From positions 1 to 58,129 of the forward strand of contig JACRLJ010000148.1 of NCBI GenBank assembly GCA_016215105.1: a DNA stretch of 58,129 nucleotides, written 5' to 3'. The translations under genes and the position numbers were made by a program. Below are positions 33,334 through 40,762 of the stretch, piece by piece. Origin of the DNA: Candidatus Hydrogenedentota bacterium (GTDB taxonomy: Bacteria > Hydrogenedentota > Hydrogenedentia > Hydrogenedentales > SLHB01). The notes below the pieces were generated by a model. The model ran no database searches. It was not told where the DNA came from and saw only the letters and a program-made list of their open reading frames with translations. Each line of letters begins with the position of its first letter. Position 1 is the first letter of the stretch.

Positions 33334-35028
33334 GTGTTACAAGAAATTCATGAAAAAGTGGCGCGGCGCCAAAGACCGAACGTCCTCGTTGTCGAGGATG
33401 ACTATCGGCAGCGGGATTTCCTTAGGGAAGTCCTCGAGCGTTCCGGCTACGAATGCCGCTGCGCCGGAACGTGCGCCGAAGGGCGCGAGTCCATGGCGGA
33501 GGACCGCTACGCCTGCGTGCTCATCGATTTGGGTCTGCCGGACGGGAATGGCCTGACCCTGTTGGGCCATCTGATCCAGTCCGACCCCTGCGCCGTGCCT
33601 ATCATCCTCACGGGCGATTCCCGGGCCGAGCGCGTAATCGACACCATGCGCGCAGGCGCATTCGACTACCTTACAAAGCCGGTTGACCTGACGACCCTGA
33701 AGGCGGCCGTGGCCCGCGCGTTGTCACACCACTTGGTCGTGCGCGAGCGCGCCGAGCTGGTACGGCTGCTCAAGGAAGAGCGCGACCAGCTTCGCGCGCG
33801 CGTCGAGGCCGCGACCTCCGACATCCGGCAGTACGCCACCGCGCTCAACAACAGCTATACCCGGCTGCGCGCCCTCTTGCGGCTGACCCAACTCTCCAAT
33901 GTCACCTATTACTCCGACGAAACGCTCATGCGGAGCGTGTTCGAAGAACTGCGGCGGCATATGCCGTTGCGCTGTGTGGCCCTGTGCGACGTGACGCGCG
34001 CGAGCCTGCTCGCGGTGTTCAAACGCCACCAGGACGACGACGCGGAGTTCCTCATCAGCGAGGGGGACGCCGTCCAGGCGGGGTACGATTCGCTCCTGGC
34101 CGAAGCCGAGCCAAAGCTGCTGGTGGACGAATGGGTAGAACGAAACATCGGCATGGATACGAGCGGGCTGCAGTCGTTCGCCTACCCGCAGAAATTCTGG
34201 ACCCGCTCCATCTGCACGGTGGGATTCTATTTGGCGTCCGAGTTTACTCCGGACGAATCGGAACAGGAATTTCTCGGCATGTGCGCCCACTTCCTCGCGT
34301 TCGAGTGGGAACAGGCAAAACTGCAACTCCACGTGGCGCACCAGGCCAGCCTCGGAAATATCGCCGTCGAGCTCGCGCGAAACTTCATACAGCCGTTAAC
34401 GGCTATCGGAACCGCGACCGATTTCGTCAAGGAAACGCCCATATCGGAAGACGCCGCGGACGGTCTTCGTATCGTGCAGGAGAACGTCGGTCTGCTCAAA
34501 CGGCAGACGCAGGAGTTCCGAAAACTATCCCTGCTGCGCGAGAACTGCGTTGAAACGGTGCGCCTGGACGAGTATGTCGAGCAGGCCCTGAGCATGCTTT
34601 CTGTCGCCATACAGAATCGCAACGTCACCATCGAGAAGGAGTTTATTCCAGATTGTGAGTGTGTCTTGATAAACGGCGCCATCCTGGCGCGAGTCTTCTT
34701 GGATTTGATACTCGGGGCTCTGCGATGCGTCGAAGTGGGAGGAAGGATTGGCTTGCGACTTCGCGAGAGCGGCGCCGGCCACATGGCGTTCGAGGTGAGC
34801 CATGCGGGGGTGGCAGGCGCGGTAGCCGGTCCGAATAACGGCTCTCAACTTCCGTCGTCGCGGGGAGGCGCCTCGACCGATCCCGTGACGCAATTGGCCG
34901 AGCGGACGATTCACAGTTGCGGTGGCAAATTGACCGTCGAGGTGGACAGCGCGCGTCACAGTCTACTTCGTGTGGTGTTGCCGCGCAATGCCACCAATCC
35001 GGCCGCCACGCAGGAGGGCCGGCGTTGA
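33334..35028 (+). CDS. Response receiver fused to a degenerate histidine-kinase-like core
   Basis: About 564 residues. Receiver domain intact: VLVVEDD, Asp in VLIDLGLPDGNG, Thr in ILTGDS, Lys in YLTKPVD. A coiled coil (ALSHHLVVRERAELVRLLKEERDQL) and a GAF-like region follow. The kinase-like core then has ELARNFIQPLTAIG where kinases have the form LAHEINQPLTAIG, so the phosphorylated His is Arg349 and the next Glu is Asn. The N-box (VFLDLILGALRCV) also lacks its Asn pair. It is therefore a pseudokinase by inspection. Start uncertain: GTG 33334 has AGG 10 bases upstream; TTG 33301 or GTG 33358 are possible. It overlaps the next gene by 4 bases. Confidence 0.82.
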   Translation: MLQEIHEKVARRQRPNVLVVEDDYRQRDFLREVLERSGYECRCAGTCAEGRESMAEDRYACVLIDLGLPDGNGLTLLGHLIQSDPCAVPIILTGDSRAERVIDTMRAGAFDYLTKPVDLTTLKAAVARALSHHLVVRERAELVRLLKEERDQLRARVEAATSDIRQYATALNNSYTRLRALLRLTQLSNVTYYSDETLMRSVFEELRRHMPLRCVALCDVTRASLLAVFKRHQDDDAEFLISEGDAVQAGYDSLLAEAEPKLLVDEWVERNIGMDTSGLQSFAYPQKFWTRSICTVGFYLASEFTPDESEQEFLGMCAHFLAFEWEQAKLQLHVAHQASLGNIAVELARNFIQPLTAIGTATDFVKETPISEDAADGLRIVQENVGLLKRQTQEFRKLSLLRENCVETVRLDEYVEQALSMLSVAIQNRNVTIEKEFIPDCECVLINGAILARVFLDLILGALRCVEVGGRIGLRLRESGAGHMAFEVSHAGVAGAVAGPNNGSQLPSSRGGASTDPVTQLAERTIHSCGGKLTVEVDSARHSLLRVVLPRNATNPAATQEGRR

Positions 35029-36482
35029 GTTCTGAATTTTCCGACATGACGTTCCTCGATGAGGAAAACGGCGCCATCCCGGAGGAGACACAGCCGAAAC
35101 TCATCCTCGTCCTGGACACCGATCCCGGCATTCGTTGGGCGGTGCAGAAGGGGCTTACGAGTTCTGGATTCCGTGTCCGCAGTGTTTCCACGGTAGGAGA
35201 AGCGCTGGGTGTTGTGCGCGCCGAGCCGGTCGCCGCGGTCATCCTCGAAATGCTGCCCGAGGCCGGGCTTACCCTGGAAACCTTGACCATGCTGCTCGAT
35301 ACACCGGCGCCACCGCGTGTGGTCTGCGTGTCCGTGGATGCGGCGCCACAGATGGTCATTGAATGCATGAGGTCAGGCGCCGCCGATTTCCTGCCCAAAC
35401 CGTTTAGCCTCGCGGAAGTGCGGTCCGCTCTGTCGCGCGCGTTGGCTCAGGGTACAGAGACCCGCACGCTGGGATCACGCCCTCGGCCCCAGCGAAATGG
35501 CGCGAGCGACTCGTACCTGATCGGAATCAGTCCGGTGATTCAGGAAATGCGAACGGCCATCGAACAAGTGGCGCGGACCGATCTGAATTGCCTTCTGCGC
35601 GGCGCATCGGGGACGGGCAAGGACATGGTTGCCCGCGAACTGCACCGTCTATCGCGCCGGAGCGACAAGCCGTTCATCAAGGTGAATTGCACCGCGCTGC
35701 CCGAGCATCTTCTCGAGAGCGAACTGTTCGGATACGAGAAGGGCGCGTTCACCGGCGCCGTGTCTTCGAAACCCGGACGCTTCGAACTGGCCAACAACGG
35801 CATCATCTTTCTCGACGAGATCGGTGACGTGCATCCGAATCTCCAGGCCAAACTGCTGCAAGTGATCGAACATAAGGAGTTCACCAAACTCGGCGGAACC
35901 AAGCACATCCAGGTGGATGTGCAAATCATCGCGGCCACGAACGCGGATCTCGAGCAGAAGACGAAAGACGGCAGTTTCCGCGACGATCTCTATTTCCGTC
36001 TCAACGAAGTCAGCATTTGGGTGCCGCCGTTGTCGTCGCGCAAGGAGGATATCCCGCTGCTGGTGCGCCATTTTGTGCGCAAGCACGGCCGTTTTGTGGG
36101 TGATTCGAGCTTCGAAATCTCCGGAGAGGACCTGGCCTCGCTCACGCAGCACGAATGGCCCGGGAACGTCCGCGAGTTGGAAAGCACTATCAAGCGATGG
36201 CTGGCTCTGGGGACCAAGATCATCACTACACCCCGGCCCACGGCGGCGCCCGCCCCCACCGCGTCCCCGCATCTGGTGCAAACCCCGGTCATCCATAAGC
36301 CCGTGACCCAAGCGCCGCCCGTGGCGGCGCCCACAAAGGATGAGATGTCAGAATCGACGCAACTGCTCCAGATGCTCGAGCGGCATCAATGGAACCGCAA
36401 AAAAACCGCCGAAGCGCTCGGGATGAGCTATCAAACACTGCGCCGCCGAATCGAGAAATTCGGTCTCGACCAAGCGCGCTAA
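35025..36482 (+). CDS. Sigma-54-dependent activator with Glu-substituted receiver
   Basis: NtrC-type enhancer-binding protein, 485 residues. The receiver (25-140) keeps the acidic pair (Asp31, Asp33) and Lys in LPKPFS, but the phosphoacceptor Asp is Glu75 in AVILEMLPEAG. The AAA+ domain is complete: Walker A GASGTGKD, ELFGYEKGAFTGA (sigma-54 contact), Walker B IIFLDEIGD, RDDLYFRLNEV and HEWPGNVRELES. A Pro/Ala-rich linker leads to a Fis-type HTH (WNRKKTAEALGMSYQTLRRRIEKFG). Start is TTG overlapping the previous stop (TTGA) with GGAGGG upstream; ATG 35046 is the alternative. Glu may mimic phosphorylation and make it constitutively active, or the receiver may work by binding the preceding pseudokinase. 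Confidence 0.92.
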   Translation: MSSEFSDMTFLDEENGAIPEETQPKLILVLDTDPGIRWAVQKGLTSSGFRVRSVSTVGEALGVVRAEPVAAVILEMLPEAGLTLETLTMLLDTPAPPRVVCVSVDAAPQMVIECMRSGAADFLPKPFSLAEVRSALSRALAQGTETRTLGSRPRPQRNGASDSYLIGISPVIQEMRTAIEQVARTDLNCLLRGASGTGKDMVARELHRLSRRSDKPFIKVNCTALPEHLLESELFGYEKGAFTGAVSSKPGRFELANNGIIFLDEIGDVHPNLQAKLLQVIEHKEFTKLGGTKHIQVDVQIIAATNADLEQKTKDGSFRDDLYFRLNEVSIWVPPLSSRKEDIPLLVRHFVRKHGRFVGDSSFEISGEDLASLTQHEWPGNVRELESTIKRWLALGTKIITTPRPTAAPAPTASPHLVQTPVIHKPVTQAPPVAAPTKDEMSESTQLLQMLERHQWNRKKTAEALGMSYQTLRRRIEKFGLDQAR

Positions 36483-36582
36483 CGGAATCTCCGGCGCCGG
36501 GAGTAAGCACGGCGCCAGGATGCGGGAGAAAAGCAGCCTCAGCCAGGCATCCGGCCAGAAAGTCGGCTCTTTGACCGCGCCT

Positions 36583-36921
36583 CTAGTGTTGGGCGGGCTT
36601 GGGGTCGAAGAGCGACTTCTTGTCTGCCACGTCCTTGAACTCTTCCGCGGTGGGCAGCGGATCCTGCTTCGCGTTAATCACCGGCCATTGTGAGGCGTAC
36701 TCTTTGTTGAGCGCGGTGTAATCGGACCACTTCGCCGGTACGTCTTCTTCCGGATAGATCGCGTGGACCGGGCACTCGTCAACACACGCCCCGCAATCGA
36801 TGCACTCATCCGGATCAATCACCAGCGAGTTCGCGCCTTCATGAAAGCAGTCAACAGGGCACACGGCTACGCAGTCTGTATACTTGCACTTAATGCAGGG
36901 TTCAGTTACAACATGGGACAT
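36583..36921 (-). CDS. fdxA: 7Fe/8Fe ferredoxin (FdxA-like)
   Basis: 112-residue soluble electron carrier of the FdxA type. Cluster motifs: [18 protein letters not shown] (Cys9, 12, 17, 21; the extra CxxC spacing typical of a 3Fe-4S site) and [12 protein letters not shown] (Cys40, 43, 46, 50; a 4Fe-4S site). The ~45-residue acidic C-terminal extension ([20 protein letters not shown]) is also family-typical. AGGAGAG lies before the ATG. Monocistronic, convergent with the sigma-54 activator gene. Confidence 0.93.
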   Translation of the reverse strand: MSHVVTEPCIKCKYTDCVAVCPVDCFHEGANSLVIDPDECIDCGACVDECPVHAIYPEEDVPAKWSDYTALNKEYASQWPVINAKQDPLPTAEEFKDVADKKSLFDPKPAQH

Positions 36922-37110
36922 CGTAATTCTCTCCTGAGATCGTTCCCCGCGCGGGAGGGCTAAGCGTCAACCCGTGGATGACGCCGACCAGTCCCGCACC
37001 CCGGTTACCGGGCTTGGCGAGGCGCTTGGACAATGGGCGTAGTATGGCCGTGGCGGTAATCGCAAGTCAAGTCATGGCTCGGCAATTTGGTTGTGCGTCT
37101 ACGCGGCGTG

Positions 37111-37116
37111 TATACT
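37111..37116 (+). promoter_or_regulatory. Candidate -10 box before the pilin-like gene (leaderless)
   Basis: TATACT with TTGGTT 18 bp upstream (37087-37092). The box ends 7 bases before the ATG, leaving almost no leader, and no Shine-Dalgarno is seen. Confidence 0.45.
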
Positions 37117-37123
37117 CTCCGCC

Positions 37124-37882
37124 ATGCGAAATCTCACTTTCCCCTTTTCGGCCCCGCGGCGCCCGAACGGGGTCCGGCAGTCAAATCCGGATCGTGTATC
37201 GATTCGGTCCGGCTTTACGTTAATCGAACTGATGGTGGTTATCGCCATCATTAGCATTCTCGCGGCGATATTGCTTCCCACCCTTTCCCGCGCCCGCGAG
37301 GCGGCCAAACGGGCGTCGTGCGTGAACAATCTCCGGCAGATCGGCATCGCGTTCCAGTTGTATGTGGATGAGAACAAGGAGACCTATCCCGCTGCGGCCG
37401 ATCCGGTAAGCACGTCGCCGTTCGTCATGCTCTGGATGGGGCGGGGGTGGCGGACCAAGCTCGCGGAGTACATCCCGGGCGACAAGACCAACCCGGGGGT
37501 ATTCTTCTGCCCATCCGACCCGAGCGCCGACAAGTTCGAGAGCACGTCCTACGCCTACTCGATGGCGTTCTACCATTCCCCCGAACAGATCGACTCGGCC
37601 ACGTCCTATACAAACACCTTCACTCCGATCATGCCGACGATCCCGCAACGGCTTTCCGCGGTCCGCAATCCGACGCGCAAAGTACTCGTCGCGGAGTGGT
37701 ATTCCAACCACTCCGCGTTTGCCAACGATCCCGGCTGGTTCGGGTCCGGCGGCTCGCGCGTCTACCTGTTTGCCGACGGACACGCCGAGTACCGCAAATC
37801 CAAGGACTTGAAACTCGCCAACGACGGCCTCCCCGACCCCAATCTCACCATCGGCGGTATCGGCGGCGAGGACGTAAATTAG
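37124..37882 (+). CDS. Type IV pilin/pseudopilin-like protein with H-X9-DG domain
   Basis: 252 residues. The prepilin cleavage/methylation motif [24 protein letters not shown] lies about 30 residues in, followed by [26 protein letters not shown]-type helix sequence and a beta-rich globular domain. The C-terminus holds the H-X9-DG-type motif ([15 protein letters not shown]) seen in pseudopilin-like proteins of Planctomycetes, Lentisphaerae and relatives. Prepilin peptidase would cleave after the Gly and the product would be exported at the inner membrane. Such proteins are often numerous and scattered; no secretion genes are adjacent. No ribosome binding site. Confidence 0.9.
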   Translation: MRNLTFPFSAPRRPNGVRQSNPDRVSIRSGFTLIELMVVIAIISILAAILLPTLSRAREAAKRASCVNNLRQIGIAFQLYVDENKETYPAAADPVSTSPFVMLWMGRGWRTKLAEYIPGDKTNPGVFFCPSDPSADKFESTSYAYSMAFYHSPEQIDSATSYTNTFTPIMPTIPQRLSAVRNPTRKVLVAEWYSNHSAFANDPGWFGSGGSRVYLFADGHAEYRKSKDLKLANDGLPDPNLTIGGIGGEDVN

Positions 37883-37901
37883 CTCGGGCGAGTATCAAGC
37901 T

Positions 37902-38966
37902 TCACTTGTTCTTGTCCATACGCCTTATTTCCATATGGATCTTCTTCCATTTTTCCTTTTCAGCGAGGCGGGACGCGTGATCCTGCCGCCGGGCCAGGTA
38001 GTGGAGTTCCCTCTTTAGCTTGAGGTAACTCTGCCAGCGCGCGCTATCGAGGGATCCGGACGCAATCGCGTCCTGCACGGCGCAGCCGGGTTCGCTTTCG
38101 TGCCGGCAATCGCTGAAACGGCACTGCGCCGCGAACGCCTCGACGTCCTCGAAACTTCGTTCCAGGCCGCTCTCCGTCGTCCAGAGCTGGAGTTCGCGCA
38201 TACCTGGGGTATCCACGACGAGCCCGCCTCCAGGCAACAGAATCAGTTCGCGATGCGTCGTTGTGTGCCGTCCGCGCAAGTCGTCTTCCCGGACCGCATA
38301 CGTGGTCTGACGCTCCTCGCCAAGAAGGCAGTTCACGAGGCTTGACTTGCCCACGCCCGACATGCCGAGGAACGCGCCGGTCCTGCCCGAACCAAGCCGC
38401 TGACGCAGCGCGTCGACGCCTTGGCTGGTGGCGGCGCTGACCACCAGGACCTCCGCGCCCATCGCGGCGGATTCAGCTTCTTCAACACAGGCGTCCACGT
38501 TTGGGCACGCGTCGGCCTTGTTCAGGACCACGACGGGCGTGGCCCCGCTGTCCCACGCGAGGGTGATGTACCGTTCGATACGGCGCACATTAAACTCGCC
38601 ATCGAGCCCGCTAACCAGAAAGACGATGTTCACGTTCGCCGCCACCACCTGCTCTTCGGTTCGGGCGCCGGCCTCCTTCCGAACAAATGCGCTCTGCCGA
38701 GGCAATACGGCGTGGATAATCGCCTTCCGCTCCTCCGGCAAGACTTGGACCGCAAGCCAGTCGCCGACCGCGGGAAAATCGCCCCTGCCAGTTGCCGCGT
38801 GCCGCAGTTTGCCGGTCACTTCCGCGCTGAGTTCACCCTGCTCTCCGATGACCTCATACAGATGTTTGTGCTCGCGCGAGACCCGCGCCGGCGAGAGCCC
38901 CTGTATCCGGTACGGTTCGTAGGCCTGCGCGAAATAGTCGTTCCAACCCAAATCAGTCAGCGTCAT
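37902..38966 (-). CDS. rsgA: Ribosome small subunit-dependent GTPase A
   Basis: RsgA (YjeQ) helps mature the 30S subunit using GTP. The 354 residues show the circularly permuted GTPase order G4 (NKAD), G1 (GMSGVGKSSLVN), G3 (DTPGM), preceded by an OB-fold (ATGRGDFPAVGDWLAV) and followed by the C-terminal zinc knuckle CRFSDCRHESEPGCAV. ATG start with GGGAGG 9 bases upstream, overlapping the end of the methyltransferase gene by 14 bases, so both are in one transcript. Convergent with the pilin gene, 19 bases apart. Confidence 0.95.
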   Translation of the reverse strand: MTLTDLGWNDYFAQAYEPYRIQGLSPARVSREHKHLYEVIGEQGELSAEVTGKLRHAATGRGDFPAVGDWLAVQVLPEERKAIIHAVLPRQSAFVRKEAGARTEEQVVAANVNIVFLVSGLDGEFNVRRIERYITLAWDSGATPVVVLNKADACPNVDACVEEAESAAMGAEVLVVSAATSQGVDALRQRLGSGRTGAFLGMSGVGKSSLVNCLLGEERQTTYAVREDDLRGRHTTTHRELILLPGGGLVVDTPGMRELQLWTTESGLERSFEDVEAFAAQCRFSDCRHESEPGCAVQDAIASGSLDSARWQSYLKLKRELHYLARRQDHASRLAEKEKWKKIHMEIRRMDKNK

Positions 38967-39762
38967 GGCTGGCGGCCTCCCTGCGGCGTGCTACGAGGCG
39001 AACAAAACCCAGGTAGCCTCCTTGATCGGCCTTCAGCGCGGGGATTTCGTCGTCGTTGCGATTCGTGCCCGCGGCGACCTTGGCCTCCTCAAATTGAAGC
39101 CAATGTTTCCATCCGTCCTGTTGTGCGTCGGCCAAGAGAACGTCAACAAGCTGAGTTTGGGCCCAATGCCGCCGCCACCAGTTTACAGTATGGAAGCTGA
39201 AGCATTCCGCCGGGTCCCAAAACCGGCCGCCGCCGGGCGACTTGCGCGTAAGGTGTTCCGGCGCTTCCCCATCGATCTCACGCATGAGACCCGGAACGAC
39301 GACGCCGATGGCCCCGCCTGCCTTTACGAAACGAACGAAGTACTTCAGGTACAAATCGTCCGTGCCGTAGTAGTGGTAGGAGTCCAGGCTGATCGCCGCA
39401 TCGAAGAAGCCCTCTGCATACGGCAGGGCATGGGCCTCCGCATGAATCGGGAAAACGCGGTCCTCGACACCCGCTTCGCGGATACGCCGCAAGTTGTCCG
39501 ACGCGCTAATCCACAAATCGTTCGCCCATACCTGGACACCAAACTCCCGCGCCAGGAAGACGGCGCTCATCGCTCTGCCGCAGCCCATGTCAAGTACCCG
39601 CATGCCCGGTTTCAGTTCCACGCGTTCACACAGCCATTCCGCCAGCCACAGCGCGTTAGGTCCCATTTCGTTTTCGATGACCCACGCAGGTTCGTATTTG
39701 CCTGAGAGTGGAAAGCGGTCATTCTTCAGTAATCCCGCCAAGTGCTCTTTGGTGATATTCAC
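38953..39762 (-). CDS. SAM-dependent class I methyltransferase
   Basis: 269-residue Rossmann-fold methyltransferase. Motif I is RVLDMGCGRAMSAVFLA; the acidic/Asn motif II strand is VWANDLW; motif IV is FDAAISLDSYHYYGTDDLYL. The overall layout resembles cyclopropane-synthase-like small-molecule methyltransferases, with an aromatic-rich insert (FHTVNWWRRHWAQTQLVD). Substrate unknown. Start GTG with AAGGAG 7 bases upstream. It is preceded on the same strand by two strong terminator hairpins and a micro-ORF, so expression may depend on read-through. Overlaps rsgA. Confidence 0.85.
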   Translation of the reverse strand: MNITKEHLAGLLKNDRFPLSGKYEPAWVIENEMGPNALWLAEWLCERVELKPGMRVLDMGCGRAMSAVFLAREFGVQVWANDLWISASDNLRRIREAGVEDRVFPIHAEAHALPYAEGFFDAAISLDSYHYYGTDDLYLKYFVRFVKAGGAIGVVVPGLMREIDGEAPEHLTRKSPGGGRFWDPAECFSFHTVNWWRRHWAQTQLVDVLLADAQQDGWKHWLQFEEAKVAAGTNRNDDEIPALKADQGGYLGFVRLVARRREAASHDAD

Positions 39763-39784
39763 TGCTGGTCTCCTTGTTTAACGC

Positions 39785-39814
39785 AAAAAGCCGCGGACAT
39801 AGAATTCCGCGGCT
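39785..39814 (-). terminator. Strong rho-independent terminator just upstream of the methyltransferase
   Basis: Minus strand AGCCGCGGA (39814-39806), 8-nt loop, TCCGCGGCT (39797-39789), then a run of Ts. The T tract ends about 20 bases before the GTG start, placing the hairpin in the methyltransferase 5' region as an attenuator or as terminator of the upstream unit. Confidence 0.75.
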
Positions 39815-39830
39815 CGCGATATTCAGTTTA

Positions 39831-39873
39831 CGAGAAAAGAGAAAGGCCACGGACGCATGTCACGCCCGCGGCC
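39831..39873 (-). terminator. Second terminator in tandem
   Basis: Minus strand GGCCGCGGGCG (39873-39863), 7-nt loop, CGTCCGTGGCC (39855-39845), pairing through two G-U wobbles, followed by TTTCTCTTTTCTC. The tandem arrangement implies a transcript arriving from upstream. Confidence 0.7.
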
Positions 39874-39941
39874 CTGGAAAGGACAGCGTTACCCACCCAC
39901 AACGAAGTGGCTGGGAGTCTCAGGTCACCGATTCGGAATCC

Positions 39942-40001
39942 TTAGCGGCAGACCCGCCGGGAGCGTGACAGCGAAACTTTGTTGTTCTCCACAATAGCCA
40001 T
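39942..40001 (-). CDS. Candidate micropeptide (19 aa) with strong ribosome binding site
   Basis: Minus-strand ATG with AAAGGAG and ideal 7-base spacing encodes MAIVENNKVSLSRSRRVCR, then TAA. A good promoter lies 54 bases upstream and two terminators follow, so a short transcript is likely. An overlapping ATG 4 bases earlier would give a different 26-residue peptide (MYGYCGEQQSF...). Also possible: the RNA itself is the product and the ORF is incidental, or it is a leader peptide for attenuation of the methyltransferase. I recognise no family. Confidence 0.4.
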   Translation of the reverse strand: MAIVENNKVSLSRSRRVCR

Positions 40002-40054
40002 ACATCCGCTCCTTTCCATGTTCTGCAATTCCGTTTTCGTTACCAACCGAATTA

Positions 40055-40083
40055 ACTCTACCGCGATCTCGATACGGCGTCAA
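40055..40083 (-). promoter_or_regulatory. Sigma-70-type promoter for the micro-ORF unit
   Basis: Minus strand TTGACG (40083-40078), 17-bp spacer, TAGAGT (40060-40055). Predicted start near 40048, leader about 47 bases to the micropeptide ATG. Confidence 0.55.
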
Positions 40084-40135
40084 GCGTTCTTGAAAGATCT
40101 TCGTACACCGGCGCGCGATGCCATGCTTCCCGTTC

Positions 40136-40156
40136 GCTTCTTTGTCCGCAACTTCC
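40136..40156. repeat. 21-nt word shared exactly with the cusA upstream region
   Basis: GCTTCTTTGTCCGCAACTTCC is identical to 16045-16065. Here it lies about 55-75 bases upstream of the micro-ORF promoter and has no inverted partner. Confidence 0.75.
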
Positions 40157-40206
40157 GTACTACTGACCGTCATCTTCTTGCCCTTTCTTACAGAAGTTAT
40201 GCTCAC

Positions 40207-40762
40207 CGGTATTCACAAGCCAGTGCTCTTTCACGCGAGTCGTCTGTCCACATCATTTTCCGATCGCAATTCGTAATTCTCGATTCTTAATTTCCTCGCG
40301 TTCTCTTGCGGCTAAGTGGATTGGTGGCATCAACGCCGCGCTGCGCTCCCTTGCCCAAAGAAATTCCTTCCCGGCCATACCACCGCATTACCCCATCCCC
40401 CTCGCTCATCGCTACAGAATCTTCATGTACTAATAAATTCGCGACACCCTGTCAATTAAATACTCCTCGTTTGGCCTGTGAATCCAACCACCCCTGGAGC
40501 CTGGAGCCATCCCCGCGTCCACTCAGTCCACAACGTCCACGTTGTCCACAATAAAAACGGGCCTCCCAACCCACGCTCCAACCCCCTCCCATCCCCAACC
40601 ACCCCATCACCTTCATCCCATTCAACTTATACATCCCGATCATTTCCATTCTTCCCATTCTTCCCATACCTCACATCTCTTCTTCGGCCACCAACACGGA
40701 CCCAAAAGCCGAAACAGCTGCCCCTTACATATAGGGACATTTGATCCCAAGGAGCCCAAAAA
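40207..40762. other. Gene-free region with GTCCAC-word repeats
   Basis: About 550 bases. Contains a C-rich/A-T-poor plus-strand bias and a run of GTCCAC words at about 40515-40552 (GTCCACTCAGTCCACAACGT and onward). Open frames here are low-complexity and lack ribosome binding sites. Confidence 0.5.

Noticed and set aside
39925-40206. 93-codon minus-strand frame containing the micropeptide region
   Set aside because: The reading frame conflicts with the better-supported 19-codon ORF and runs through the promoter and leader; its first part is read from the dispersed 21-nt word. Kept only as the alternative 26-residue peptide.
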